This document shows, piece after piece, positions 1 through 10,687 of a DNA stretch of 64,000 bases. Source of the stretch: Sporobolomyces roseus (taxonomy: Eukaryota; Basidiomycota; Microbotryomycetes; Sporidiobolales; Sporidiobolaceae); contig JADILM010000006.1 of NCBI GenBank assembly GCA_016617785.1, positions 434,001 through 498,000 of the forward strand. The letters are read 5' to 3'. The notes below the pieces were generated by a model, which did no database searches, was not told the origin of the DNA, and saw only the letters and a program-made list of their open reading frames with translations. Each line of letters begins with the position of its first letter. Within the stretch, counting starts at the first letter, position 1. Made by a program: the position numbers and the translations under genes.

Positions 1-337
1 GGGTCCTACAGAGTAGTCAGTACGTTTTGTTTTATTATAGTTTTACTCTTGATTTCGATTCCCACTTGCGAGAAATCTGCGAGCGAATTCTCCAGCCTCA
101 CCTTACACGCTATTCACACAATCGTCGATCAATCCACTAGTGACTTCAACTACTAGCTTGTCTGCTCAACACTCGTGGAATTCAACCGTCCTTCAATTCC
201 TCTCATTCGATTTCACCGTCTTTTGGCCTCGTTGCATCTTCGAACAAAGTGAGAATTCGAGAAAAGGTTGTTACAACGACAATGTACTGCATTGATCAAA
301 AGAAAGGAGAAATAGAATCGACCTCCCTCTGAACCCC
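1..337. other. gene-free left edge
   Basis: No convincing reading frame is seen. The stretch lies downstream of the stop codon of the minus-strand zinc-finger gene and should hold its 3' UTR. The neighbouring gene is outside the window. Confidence 0.5.
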
Positions 338-1790
338 TCACAATTCATTCCGCATCCGGTCGACGATCTCTCTCAACGCAAACTCTTTCCCCTCTCCATT
401 CCCCATCCTCATCAACTCGCCTTCGAATAAATGAACTGTACTATCCTCCATTGCCAACAGACTGCATAAGACGTCGAAAGAGCCGATTCCTGCCGTGACG
501 AGAAGTTGAGCGAGGACGGGATTGTGAGAGTTATGGGGCTGGACTGAGCGGAGGAAGGAGAGGAGTTTAGGTTCAAATGATTCATTTGGCTGTGAAGTCG
601 AACTCAGAGTGTAGGAGGGAACGTGAGGGCGATGAACAGGCTGAGAGGGGATTCGGAAGGTATCTGAATGAGACGGGGGAGGGACGAGAGTCGAAGTAGA
701 CGTTGTTTGACGATAGGAAGTTGAGGGAAGAGGAGGAGCAATAGCAGGAGTGGAGGGGTTGGCATACTGGATCGAATGGTTGTGAGTAAGCCCGCTTGAT
801 GTAAACCTCCATTTCCGATCTTGACCTTTCGCACCTCTGATCGTAAAGGGGCAGAGACTTCCAGGAGCTTCTCGGAAGCGGGAATGCCCACGACTACAGC
901 ACAACGTGAAGTGCTCTATATCGGTTGCGGGGCTCTTACGGTACACCGTAAAATTGTGCTGTTTCGAGAAGGCGTAGGCGCGGACGAAGATAGGTGTAGG
1001 GGAATCAAATGCGTCTGACGGTGAAGGTAGAGAGACGAGTGTGTTCTGTCAAGTACGACGTGCGATCAGTCGCAAACAAGAGAAGTGAGCAAAGGAGGAT
1101 GAGAACGTACTCCTGCGAGCAATTCTGCGATTTCATGAAAGACCTGAGAAGCAGAAGGGTAAAGCGGAGGTTCGAGGTCGGTCCTCATCTTTTGCGGAGA
1201 TGGACTTGATGTCTCCGAACGAGGAGCAGCCGAATCTCCTTCTTCGTCGCCGATTTGCTGTTTGACACTATCCCTCCTCCTCCTCTTTCTCTCGCTCGCC
1301 AACCCCACCTGAGCGTCTTCATCTCCCGACAGTTCCGAATCGTACTCAGCCCTTGAAGCTCGCCCCATCCTTGCGCTGCCAATTTGCTTCTTCTCCTTGA
1401 TCGTTTTCTTCACTCTCTCAATCGATTTTCTCATCACGTCGCCGGCCTTCTCCCTCCACTGCTTCCTCGTATCCTTAGAGCAAGTATGTTGCTCGACAGA
1501 CTCGACGACCCTGAAGACAACCGGATCAGACCCCTCGACTTCCTTGATCACGACACGACAGGAGCACAGTTCCGAGTAATGGATTCGAATCGAACAGTGA
1601 AGGTAGATGTATTTGCCGGGAGTGCTCTGGGTTGTTCCCATCCTGTACCTAGCATTGCCTGTACTATGAGTGCTGAGTGAGTCTAGGAAGAGGCGTAGGA
1701 GATCAAGGAGTAGAACTGACCGCAGCGCTCAAAGACAGCTAATTTGGCTTCATCCAGGCTAGAGAACTCTGAACCGACTGTCGGTAACAT
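338..1790 (-). CDS. protein with two FAR1/WRKY-GCM1-type zinc fingers
   Basis: Three-exon model (1790-1721, 1658-1111, 1045-338) giving 441 aa with phase-consistent joins. Residues 1-83 resemble a FAR1/GCM1 finger: an F-S-S-L-D-E-A start, C45, C55/C57 and a final H81-x-C83. Residues about 215-296 form a second, more canonical unit: AYAFSKQHNFTVYRKS, then C255/C256, CPF at 271, W285 and HNH at 294-296. A helical C-terminal region (about 345-441) recurs in the paralog at 25.5-26.6 kb. Between the fingers lies a charged, KRRRR-containing, probably nuclear linker. Such fingers bind DNA and are typical of MULE-type transposases and domesticated plant FAR1/FHY3 regulators. No transposase domain is present here. 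The function is inferred to be a DNA-binding regulator. Two separate genes are an alternative, but the second half has no in-frame ATG of its own. Confidence 0.72.
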
Positions 1791-2098
1791 TGTGGGTTGA
1801 CTGCGCCGAGCAGATTAATGGGAGAAAGGAGGGGAAGAGTGCAAGCAGAGTGGGCGAGAGTTCTCCGATTTTTGACGAAGTTCGTTCGTCAACTTGGAGC
1901 TTGCGCGCTTCAACTACTACGCTCAAAGAGATGAGTCCCTCGCTGCTGCTTCGTCGTTTCGAAGATAATGAACTTTCTTCTTTGCACAGCCCCCCTCAGA
2001 AGATCCGCAGCGGACGGACTCTACCCGTCGAGTGAAATTGCACTCGTCAATCTGTCTCTCTTCTTCCACCTCGCTCATTTCCCTCACAAGTGGTACGG
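1791..2098. promoter_or_regulatory. divergent promoter region, zinc-finger gene / hydrolase gene
   Basis: A 308-bp space between two start codons facing away from each other. It ends in a CT-rich tract before the plus-strand ATG, usual for 5' leaders here. No specific factor site is claimed. Confidence 0.5.
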
Positions 2099-3918
2099 AT
2101 GTCGGGATTCTGGTGGTTTAGCTTCATGATTCGGCGGTTACTCTACTACATTGGCTTATCTGCGCCCGTCAAGACTCTTCAAAACGCGAAACCAGCTTCA
2201 ATCGTTTCACTCGACTCTACTGGGACTAAACGGACAATTGGATTGGATGAGATATTAGATCAATGCCCTAGCTTGAAAGGAAGGGATGCGTGGTATACTC
2301 CTACTCCCTGGTTGTCGAGGTAAGCAGAACTTTTTCAGCGTGATTCCAATCATTCGCGACTTTCTCCCAAATCCCTTCGGAAGCTGACTCTTTCTTTGCG
2401 CTCAACAGGTTCGTTCATTCGATCTCGACAGTATCTGGACTCTACGACCTTGAAACTAACGCAATTTTTCATCTCTTCTTCGTGAAACAGTGGTCACTTG
2501 GCGACAATTTTCTGCACTCTGTCATCATTCAACTACGACAAGACGAATTACACTCGAGAGCTCATCAGGGTACCGGACGGTGGAACGATAGCTGTAGACT
2601 TTACACCGGAAATCACTCCAGAAGATCCTATCGATGATAGACCAATTCTCGTTATTGCTCAGTGAGTTCTCGCTTCTCTCCCTCGATTCTTGTTCGATCC
2701 TGCTCATGCCGTCCTTTGTCCACAGCGGGTTAACGGGAGGAAGTCATGAGAGCTATGTCAGGAATATCTTGTCAGTCGTTACGAAGCCAAAATCCGAGGG
2801 AGGACTCGGTTGGCGAGGAGCTGTCGTCAACTCCCGAGGATGCGCCAACACTCAGATCACTTCTCCTCATCTCTACAAGTGCGTCCCTTTCTCTACACTT
2901 GCGTCGAGAGGACAGTGATTGATCGAGATCTCGGGATCCCGCAGTGGAGGAGTTACGAACGATATCCGATCAGCACTCGCCTTCATCTCACACTTCTCCC
3001 CCGATTCTCCTCTTTACGGTATCGGCTTCTCACTCGGCGCAAATCAGATCTGCAAATACGTCGGAGAAGAAGGAGAAGCTTCAGTTTTGAAGGGTGTCAT
3101 TTCGCTCGGAACTCCATTCGATTTCATCAAGGGAAACGTCTCGCTCAACAGTTCGTGGTTACGATTGATCTACTCGAGAGCGATGGGCGCAAACTTGAAG
3201 AGGCTCGTCAAGCGACACAGTCATGTTTTGGAGAAACATCCAGCTCTCGATTGGGACGCAATTTACGGCAACCCAAACACTACTCTGTGAGTTGACGTCC
3301 TGTCATGTACTGTCTGATATCGGAATCGATTGTTCTGATTCGATGAATGTCCACAGCTTTGAATTCGATTCACTCGTTACCGCACCTCTCGGTGGATTCC
3401 CAACTGCAATCGCTTATTATCGATGGGCCTCCGCTTCAAACACCATCAGAGATATCCGAGTACCTTTCCTAGGTATCTCTGCTCTCGATGATCCTATCGT
3501 CGACTCGTCTGGAATACCTTTCGAGGCGGTCGAAGACAACAATTACCTTACTTTCGCTGTTACTCGTCATGGTGGACATGTAAGCTCAGCTCTCTTTGCT
3601 CTTTTCCATAAGCTGGAGTTCATGAACGTTTTATCGTAGCTCGGATGGTTCACCAACTTGTTCCAGCCTCGTCGTTGGGTCGTCAACCCAGTCGTCGAAT
3701 GGCTCTCTGCGCTTCACGCAGCCGATCCCGCTCCCCGTCAAGCACGATCAACTCTCCCCGCTGTGAAACAAGGCAGGTCCCCTCAAATCGGAGATGAGAT
3801 GGTTTACTTGAAAGGAAGTGAAGAACAAGTCGGATTCATGAGGGTTGGAGAGGAGAAACATCGAGCACTTGGGAATGAACCGGTCGATGGAGTTGAGGAA
3901 CTCACTCAGGGACTATAA
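2099..3918 (+). CDS. alpha/beta hydrolase of the YheT / EMB8 / ABHD1-3 type
   Basis: Six exons (2099-2319, 2491-2661, 2726-2878, 2945-3286, 3357-3579, 3640-3918) give 462 aa. The family hallmark PTPWLSSGHLATI is rebuilt across intron 1, and a hydrophobic start FWWFSFMIRRLLYYIG suggests a membrane anchor. Then come an HGLTGGSHESY oxyanion region, the nucleophile elbow GIGFSLGAN, the acid in ISALDDPIV and the catalytic His in RHGGHLGWF, which is joined across intron 5. Fungal relatives (Eht1/Eeb1-like) act as medium-chain ester synthases or thioesterases; that role is family knowledge, not proven here. The C-terminal 80 residues are basic and poorly conserved. It is convergent with the next gene, with 189 bp between stop codons. 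Confidence 0.88.
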
Positions 3919-4107
3919 GATCAACACTCCTTTCGCATCTCTCGCACTCTCGCACTCGCAACTTTGCACTATTATATCGATCTTTTTGATAAAATATCTA
4001 TCTCCTCTTGGAACTCGCAATAAACTCTATGCAATCGTGTAACACTACTCTACAACATACAGATTCCTGTCTCGCCTCAATGCTAGTCTAGTTCTATTCG
4101 AACCATC

Positions 4108-4912
4108 TCAAGCGAACGAGACTCTTTTTTTCCCATCGTCTAGTTTCGGTCGAGGTGGTGCTTGTTCCGCTCTCTCGCTATCCTTCTTCTGTTTCTTCCG
4201 TTGTGCAACAACTTGACGAGCCATATCCTGGTTCGAAGGAGCGAGTCAGTGAACAGAGACTGCGAGCTGCAGTCGAGAAAGAGAATTCACCATCTGTTGT
4301 TGTTTCGCTTTACTCGGTTCCTTCTGATCTTTCGGTGGCGGTGCAGGCTTTTGCTTCTGTCAACGCAAGGATACTCGTATCAGCAAGGAGTCGCAGAAAG
4401 GAGAGGGAGAAGATGGGAAAACGAACCACTCGATCGGCTTTCGCTTTCGATTTCTCCTCAGCTTGACCCGTGATCGCGGCCGCTAGACTCAATAGATCAC
4501 TCTATATGATAGCGTGTCAGCTACAAACGTCCGTAAGCGAGTGAGAGCGGAGGCTCACCTTTTCCTCAACAAACACTTTCACCTTCTTCCCGGTACCTCC
4601 AGTCTTGCGGTTCTGCCGCTTGCCCTTGGCTGCAGGCTTAGCTACTGGTATCACTGGCTCCTCCTCGCTACTCTCAGTTGCTGCCGTGACTTCATCTTCA
4701 CCTTGATCTTCTTCATCTTTTTCCTCCTCTCTCACTCTCTTGCGAGCTACTTGCGCACCAGTCTTGATCCCAGTAGCATCCTTGTTCACGTTACTATCAT
4801 CTCGCTGTGTCCATGCTGCCACTTTACTCTTCTTTGACTTTGCACTATTCTGTTTGTTGAGCGTACTTCCCGGTCGCCAGGTCTTGTCGGTTCTTGCGAT
4901 ACGAGTTGACAT
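4108..4912 (-). CDS. small charged nuclear-type protein, unknown function
   Basis: Four exons (4912-4559, 4501-4427, 4356-4291, 4227-4108), all joined in phase 0, encode 204 aa. The product is rich in Lys, Arg and Glu, with an acidic middle (EEEKDEEDQGEDE), several KKxK/KRxR clusters and a short hydrophobic helix SDLLSLAAAITG. The tail PKLDDGKKRVSFA looks like an RVxF-type PP1 docking motif, which is only a suggestion. The reading frame continues upstream to 5053, but MSTRIARTDKTWRPG is the better start because the added stretch is a low-complexity leader. I do not recognise the family; nucleolar or ribosome-biogenesis proteins often look like this. Confidence 0.62.
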
Positions 4913-5578
4913 TTGATGACTAATTGACCGATAGGGAGAGAGGGCGGGGTTCGATCCGAGGGACAAAAAAGAACAACTAGGAAGAAAGAAGAAAGGGAAG
5001 AAAGAAGCTTTCGCAAAGAATCGCCGCAAGAGGCAGGCGAACGAAAAACTCATGCTAACCTATCTCGACCTCGAGTTGAACTAAACCGCTGTGAACTGCT
5101 CGAGACCCAAATTTGTATCTTTCGACATAATGCGGTAGATAGCTTGGGATCGAAACTCTGAAAGTAATTCGTGCGAAGCGGACTTTGCGAGTCGAACGAC
5201 GATGAAAGCAACTCAGAGCACGATGGCACAAAGCTATTGACGGGGCCTGTATAGTAGAGAGCGTGTCGTGATATGCGGAGGAGAATAGAGCTGTGCGAAG
5301 GGATTCTCTCTCGCGGAAAGAACGAAGTGAAGAGATCAAGATTGCTTCCGATTGCTACTGCTACTGTATTACTACATTCAGAGGGTGGTGCATAGATAGT
5401 AAAGATATAGGAACAGAGGATGGTGGTGGTGTATCAACAAATGGGCGAGATTCCGAGAGTATTTTCAAGTAAATGGTATAAAAGGGTGGGTACGACGAAG
5501 GGGGAACAAGGGGGAAAAAGGGTACTGCTGAGGGATACAAGATGCGTTCCGAGGAGTTGATGTTACAGGCGCAGAAGC
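4913..5578. other. intergenic, no gene seen
   Basis: This 666-bp space between two same-strand genes should contain the promoter of the small charged protein and the 3' end of the cyclin transcript. Open frames on both strands are shadows without family features. Confidence 0.45.
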
Positions 5579-6779
5579 TTAGTGTGCGAGTTGGTCGAGA
5601 GAAACATCGTCGGTTGATGAGCCTCTTCGAAGTTTTCCGTACGCCGCTCGAAGGAAAGAGAGTGATGGAGGGTTTCGGAGCGCCGAGTGGGGGTGACCGG
5701 AATCGGCGTACGACACTCGTCGAGAGATTGGACTTGCTGGAATTCCCGGATAACAGGAAAGTTCGTCGGCCGGAGTAATGGGCGAGATCGAAGAAGCTGA
5801 TGAACTGGTCGAGTGGGAAGGTGAGATTCGATGAGATGTAGTTGTCGAGGTCTCGGAAGAAGGACAAGAGGAGTTGTAGGAGGAGCGTCGGGAAGAAGGA
5901 GGTGGTGTCGCAAGTGCGGTTGAGGAAAGTTTGCGTCGAGGGGATTGTGAGAGAGGGTCGACTCGTCGAGGAAGGAAGGCAGATCGATCGAGACGAGAGG
6001 GGTAGACACGCTGAGAGGAGGATGCGACAGGTTGACGAGGTAGGAAAGGACCGAAATGTTCGATGAGTTCAGCTTCGTCCATCCGGAGATCGAAGTCGAG
6101 GAGGAAGAGGAGCTGTCGTTCCATGAGGTTGACTTCGGCGAGAGGGAAGATGGCAGCGTATCGAGTCCAGTGTTTGTTCTTGGGCGATGAATCTGCGAGA
6201 CATCCGAAACAAAGGGGATAAGTCTCCTGCGACAACCCCAAAAGTTCGCAATTGAAAGAGAGCGTACCATTCAGAGCTTTCGCTGCAACAATAAGAGTCG
6301 CGAGGAACACCCTCAATCGAGTCGATTCCATTCCGCAAGCACTCGCAGGAAGTTTGAGGCGAAGTCGATCGAGGTAGACGAGAGTCGAAAGGAGAGTAGG
6401 GACTTGAACATTCGACTTTTGTACGAGGACAGTGATGAAGGCTTCGAGAGCACCGACGTCGGGGTTTGACTTGGCAGGGAGATCGACGTTGAAATTGGCT
6501 CGAACTGGAGTCGCAGGAGGTGAAGGAGGGTGAGAAGGAGCGGGAGCAACCGAAATGACTTCGACAGTACGTTGAGCGATGTAAGCTGATAGTAGATCGA
6601 TGCGAGATGTCAGTGCGAGGGCTCCAAGATGAAGATCGTAGAATGGAAAACTCACTGATCATTTCGGGAGAAACGGGTTGTCGAACCAGCTCGAGCAAGG
6701 CAGGATCATGCATGAACTTGGGCAACAACGACGCTGGGTGTCGTCGAGTCGACGATGCTGAAGGTCGGGAGGGCTCCAT
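5579..6779 (-). CDS. Pho85-type (PCL) cyclin
   Basis: Three exons (6779-6656, 6585-6268, 6192-5579) give 351 aa. Joining exons 1 and 2 recreates ELVRQPVSPEMITYIAQRT, and joining exons 2 and 3 gives AKALNDSSPKNKHWTRYA, both hallmarks of the fungal PCL1/PCL2 cyclin box. Further cyclin helices are VPTLLSTLVYLDRLR and NLMERQLLFLLDFDLRM. The box covers about residues 30-190. The rest is a Ser/Pro-rich tail with many SP/TP sites. By family this subunit binds the CDK Pho85 and steers phosphate, polarity or G1 control. Which PCL it is cannot be decided from sequence alone. Confidence 0.87.
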
Positions 6780-7565
6780 ATCGAGAGAAATTTCTTTTGA
6801 GAGTGAAGTTGAAGGAGAGAGGCTGTGTTGCAGGAAAGAGAGACGAAGATCGGCGGATAGGTGGGGTTTGGCGCAGAGAGTGCTTGTTGAGGTGTTGCTA
6901 GGCTTGCGAAGGTGTTAGGTTGTTGAGTGAAAGAGAGAAACGACTGTTGAGATGAAGGAGAGAAGAGGAAGGAGACGACAAGAAAGTTCCGAGGCAGTAG
7001 ACAGAGAGTAGATTGTGGAGGGGCGAGATGAACGATAGAAGCTTTCGAACCAACAGGCTGATTCCATGTCGGTCTAAGCGGCTCTCAGCCTCGGAAGAGG
7101 AAGGCAGGATCTTCTCAGAGCTAAGGTTTGGTGCCTCCTAGACATTAGTGGTTTTAGGACTTGCCTGCTTGACAATGAGGAGCCGGTGGGCGAGACTCGT
7201 TAGTCGTAGTACAATATCTGAAAGAGGAAGGATTCAATTGTGATTAGAAGAGTTCAGCCGCGCTCAGCTCAAATTCGACAGAGTTCAATTAGAGGTCAAA
7301 CCCTGGATTAGAGAAATGTACTGCATTACTCTAATAGAGTAAGCCAGTCACGATTAAAATTTTAGAGTTTTGCTGTCGCGCCGAATCCGGAAATTGAAAA
7401 CGTGTCTCGCCACTCGAGGATTGACAGGGAAGCGCAGCTCTTGTTCCGTGTCGAGAGAGCGCACCGGGTGAAAGGAGATAAAGTGTCGGGTTTCATTATC
7501 ACTCGCCTCCAGACTGGGCCAACAAAGCGTCTGATACCCCCTATCCTTTCCCAAAACATACAATT
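6780..7565. other. intergenic, promoter of the cyclin gene
   Basis: 786 bp. On the minus strand the 150 bases before the cyclin ATG are CT-rich, fitting a long 5' leader. No other gene or RNA is recognised. The left half of 7330-7565 may contain the 3' UTR of the eIF2B-alpha gene. Confidence 0.45.
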
Positions 7566-9270
7566 TCAGTCAGTATCCGTCTTCCCGTGCGCTTCAAGAG
7601 CTGAGCGAAAGTCCGACGAGTCGATCTCCGCCGGCTCGTCTCGACAAGCGACGCAAGGAGGAAAGGAGAGTGGCTCACAGAAGGAGTCATGGTACCCAAA
7701 TCGCTCAGAATTAGAGTAATCTGCGGGTACAGGGGTGAGTCAGTAGCTAGACGACTATGATCGTCTCCCTCTCGCTCTACGACCGACGACGGGGTGAAGG
7801 TTGAAGACGTACAAGATCCGGAGTTGTATAGTCGAGAGTTGGATTGTTCAAAGTTGCGGCATCGCTCATCGTCAATGGCGATGGCATGTGACTGTCGATC
7901 ATAGGTCGAGACGGTGTCGGCGGAATCTTGCTATCGGGAGAAGCGCTTTCCGTCTGAGATGAGAAGGAGAGAGGAGCAGAGGGTAGTGACGAGGGAAGGT
8001 CGTATTGAGACAGTGGGCTAGATTAGAACCTTCATTAGCAGAGCCTTGCACCGAAAGAATGGAAGCGCGGCTTACAACAGACGAGTGAACTTGAACGATT
8101 CGGCGAGAGCTGCGAAGGAGAACCACACCGTCAGCTCAATCTCATTCGGCGTGACCTCAAGCACTATGAGCGATGCCTCGAGCTATTCAGATGAGATCCC
8201 GCGGGTTCGAACGGTCGAAGCGAAGAGCTCGAGGGATGAGGTAGAATGGAGGAGGAGATGCGAAACAGTCAGCTCACCGTAAAATGGTTTACCCATCGCT
8301 TTCGCTGCTATCGCAAGACCGTATCCGCCGATCTATCATGTGACACACTCTGTCAGCGTACTTGAGTCTGAGCAAGCGAATTAATCGAGTACTCACAAAG
8401 TTGATCAATCCTCCTGATTCGCAAACTGCTTCCGCACCAACCATTGCGAGATCCACCTTGGGCATGATGTAAGCGACCGCCGAGTCGAGGATGACTTGTG
8501 TCGGAATACCCGCTTTCGATAAAATCGCTTGAGTCTTGATCCCGAGTCCAAATGGTCTTGATTCGGTAACGTAAACTTGGAAACGTTTCTTTTGCTCGTG
8601 AGCTGCGTAGATGAGAGCTTGTACGACAACACGCTATAATCGCATAGATCATCAGAATTGAATGAGAGCGTGGAAAGAAGGGAAGTTGACAAACGGAATA
8701 CGAGTGAACGAGGAGAGTCTGTCAATTTGATTGAGAATTAGCGATACTTTCAGAGAATAGAGACGCAGAGTTCAGCTTACGCTTCCATCCTGAATAAAGT
8801 CTCCCATATTGACTGCGATCAACTCCCTACACTTTCCACTTCCCTTGACGAATTCTCTCGCCCTCGCAACCAATTCCGACTTGAACTCTTTGAAACTCAT
8901 TTCGGGTGGAGGTCTCTGCAGAGTCAAGTATCGCATGAAAAAGGAAGTTCCAGAATCGCATGCTACTGGGTTGAAGGATGCTTGAGCGAGGGAAGTACCC
9001 GCTTGTCGAAGGAGGTTGAGCAGTTCTTGAATCGTATTCGAGTCGGATCTTGAAACCAATTCGGCGAGACTGTCGACTGCTGCTATAGGTAGTGGTAGAG
9101 GCTACACAGCGTTACTCATCAGCTTCTCATTGGAGTGGAAGGAGAGTCAAGGAGAGGAAAAGAGAGCGGCTCACATCAGATTTAGCGAGGAGTTCGCTAT
9201 AATAGCTGACTACATCAAAGGGAGCTTGCTTCATCGTTTGTTCCTCTGATAGTGTAGGTAAGCTGGTCAT
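7566..9270 (-). CDS. GCN3: translation initiation factor eIF2B, alpha subunit
   Basis: Exons 9270-9175, 9101-8781, 8718-8695 (24-nt microexon), 8633-8397, 8332-8278, 8109-8076, 8017-7813 and 7720-7679, plus a short last exon. Recognisable blocks are FDVVSYYSELLAKSDPLPLP, CRELIAVNMGDFI, TLLVHSYSRVVVQALIYAAH, VGAEAVCESGGLINFIGGYG, ALAESFKFTRLFPLSQYDLP (restored across two introns) and ITLILSDLGTMTPS. The protein is the regulatory alpha subunit of the eIF2 guanine-nucleotide exchange factor, which senses phosphorylated eIF2 in the integrated stress response. A Ser/Pro-rich insertion after SQYDLP is lineage-specific. The extreme C-terminus is uncertain: one workable exon is 7625-7566, giving about 357 aa. 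Confidence 0.9.
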
Positions 9271-9526
9271 ATTGGTTGTTGCGAGTTGGGAGAGGTAGAA
9301 TCAAGATCAAACTTGATGAAGAGGTGAAAGTCGGTGGAGAGAGGTCGTGCTACTCTTGCTGCTGATCCTAGCTGATTTGTGTAGTTCTAGCTTGGTCTAG
9401 TGTCGCTGTCAGCAGTTCGAAGTGAATAGTCGCTGAATGAGTTGTTGGTTTGATTCAACTTTCCTCTTGTCTTTCTCCATCTCACTCTCGATCGACTCTG
9501 CTGCTCTTAAGACCCATACACGCAGA
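9271..9526. promoter_or_regulatory. divergent promoter, eIF2B-alpha / RraA-like gene
   Basis: 256 bp between two outward-facing start codons, CT-rich toward the plus-strand gene. It must carry both promoters. Confidence 0.5.
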
Positions 9527-10557
9527 ATGACCACCCCTCGTGCGACTCCTCAACAGATAGCCAAACTAGGAACGCTCTCCACCTGCGAGGTTCGCTTCGT
9601 TTCCCTTGCTTCCCCTCTTTCTCCCTTACTTCGCTGATGACTACCCAGAACAGATATCAGATACTTTAGTCAAGCTTGGGAATGCTACTGGAGGCTATGT
9701 ACCAGATCTCGAACGATTCAGTGGAGAGGAAGGGAAAACGGTTGTCGGCGAAGCGTTTACCGTCGAGGTAAGCGACAAAACCTTGACGAGCTGTACAGTC
9801 GAGTTTCCTGAATCGATGACCCATAGATGGTAGACTCATCGAACACCGAAGCGCCAAAGCTAGAAGAACATTTCGTAAGTTGCGTTTTCGTGATCCTCCT
9901 TTGAAACTGCATCGGATTGACTCTTGTAAACCACAGATCGATCTCGCAACTGCAGGAAGTGTCGTATTCATCTCCTCTCCTCCTCGTAAAGTTTTCCGAT
10001 CTTTCGGTGCTCGTCGAGCGTTATTAACGAGAACTCGGTGAACTCGAATCGATAGACGTCAAATCTGCTTCATTGGGCGGTCTTCTCGCAACGTCGTTAC
10101 ATCAAAAGGGAGTCAAAGGGGTGATGATATCAGGTAGATGTCGAGATCTCGGAGAATTGAGAGCGTTGGGTCTTCCCGTGAGTTTTCTCCCTTCTCCCTT
10201 ACTCTCAGCGTCGACTGATCATGATCGCCTTCTCTCCTGTTGCAGGTCTTCGCTCGTGGTCATTCAACACTCGGACAATCTCCGTTCACCCGCCCATCTC
10301 GCGTTCAAGTCCCTCTCTCGATCTCCCCGATCTCTCTACCCTCAACTCTAGACAATCTCGCTTTCCCATCGACAGAAGTTCATCCTTACGACATCGTCGT
10401 TGCGGATCTCGATGGAGTCGTTGTTGTTCGACCCGAGGTTATCGAACGAGTGATTGAGTTGGCGGAGAAAGGGAGAGAGGTGGATGAGAAGTGCAGGAAG
10501 GACCTCGAAGAGGGGAAGGGAGTGAAAGAAACGTTCAAGAAACATCGAGGGAAGTAG
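9527..10557 (+). CDS. RraA-like protein (HMG/CHA aldolase-type fold)
   Basis: Six exons (9527-9589, 9654-9767, 9827-9874, 9937-9985, 10056-10177, 10246-10557) give 235 aa. The RraA fold signature is complete: ISDTLVKLG near the N-terminus, VKSASLGGLLATSLHQKG, the active-site GVMISGRCRDLGEL (Arg-Asp-x2-Glu) and the metal-side VVADLDGVVVVRPE. Members with these residues act as 4-hydroxy-4-methyl-2-oxoglutarate aldolases and oxaloacetate decarboxylases with divalent metal; bacterial RraA proteins lacking them inhibit RNase E. The conserved Arg-Asp suggests an enzyme rather than an RNase regulator. Its substrate in this fungus is unknown. The C-terminus ends in a charged helix. Confidence 0.88.
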
Positions 10558-10687
10558 AGTGAGGAACCTAGCGGAGCCCTCATGTAGGCTTTTGCTTGTT
10601 CAAGGGTTTTTGGTTGCATTGTGAATGAGGCACAGTCCTTTCTTTCCTTCCCTCTCGCCCTTCACTGCACCATTTCTCTACACCAGC

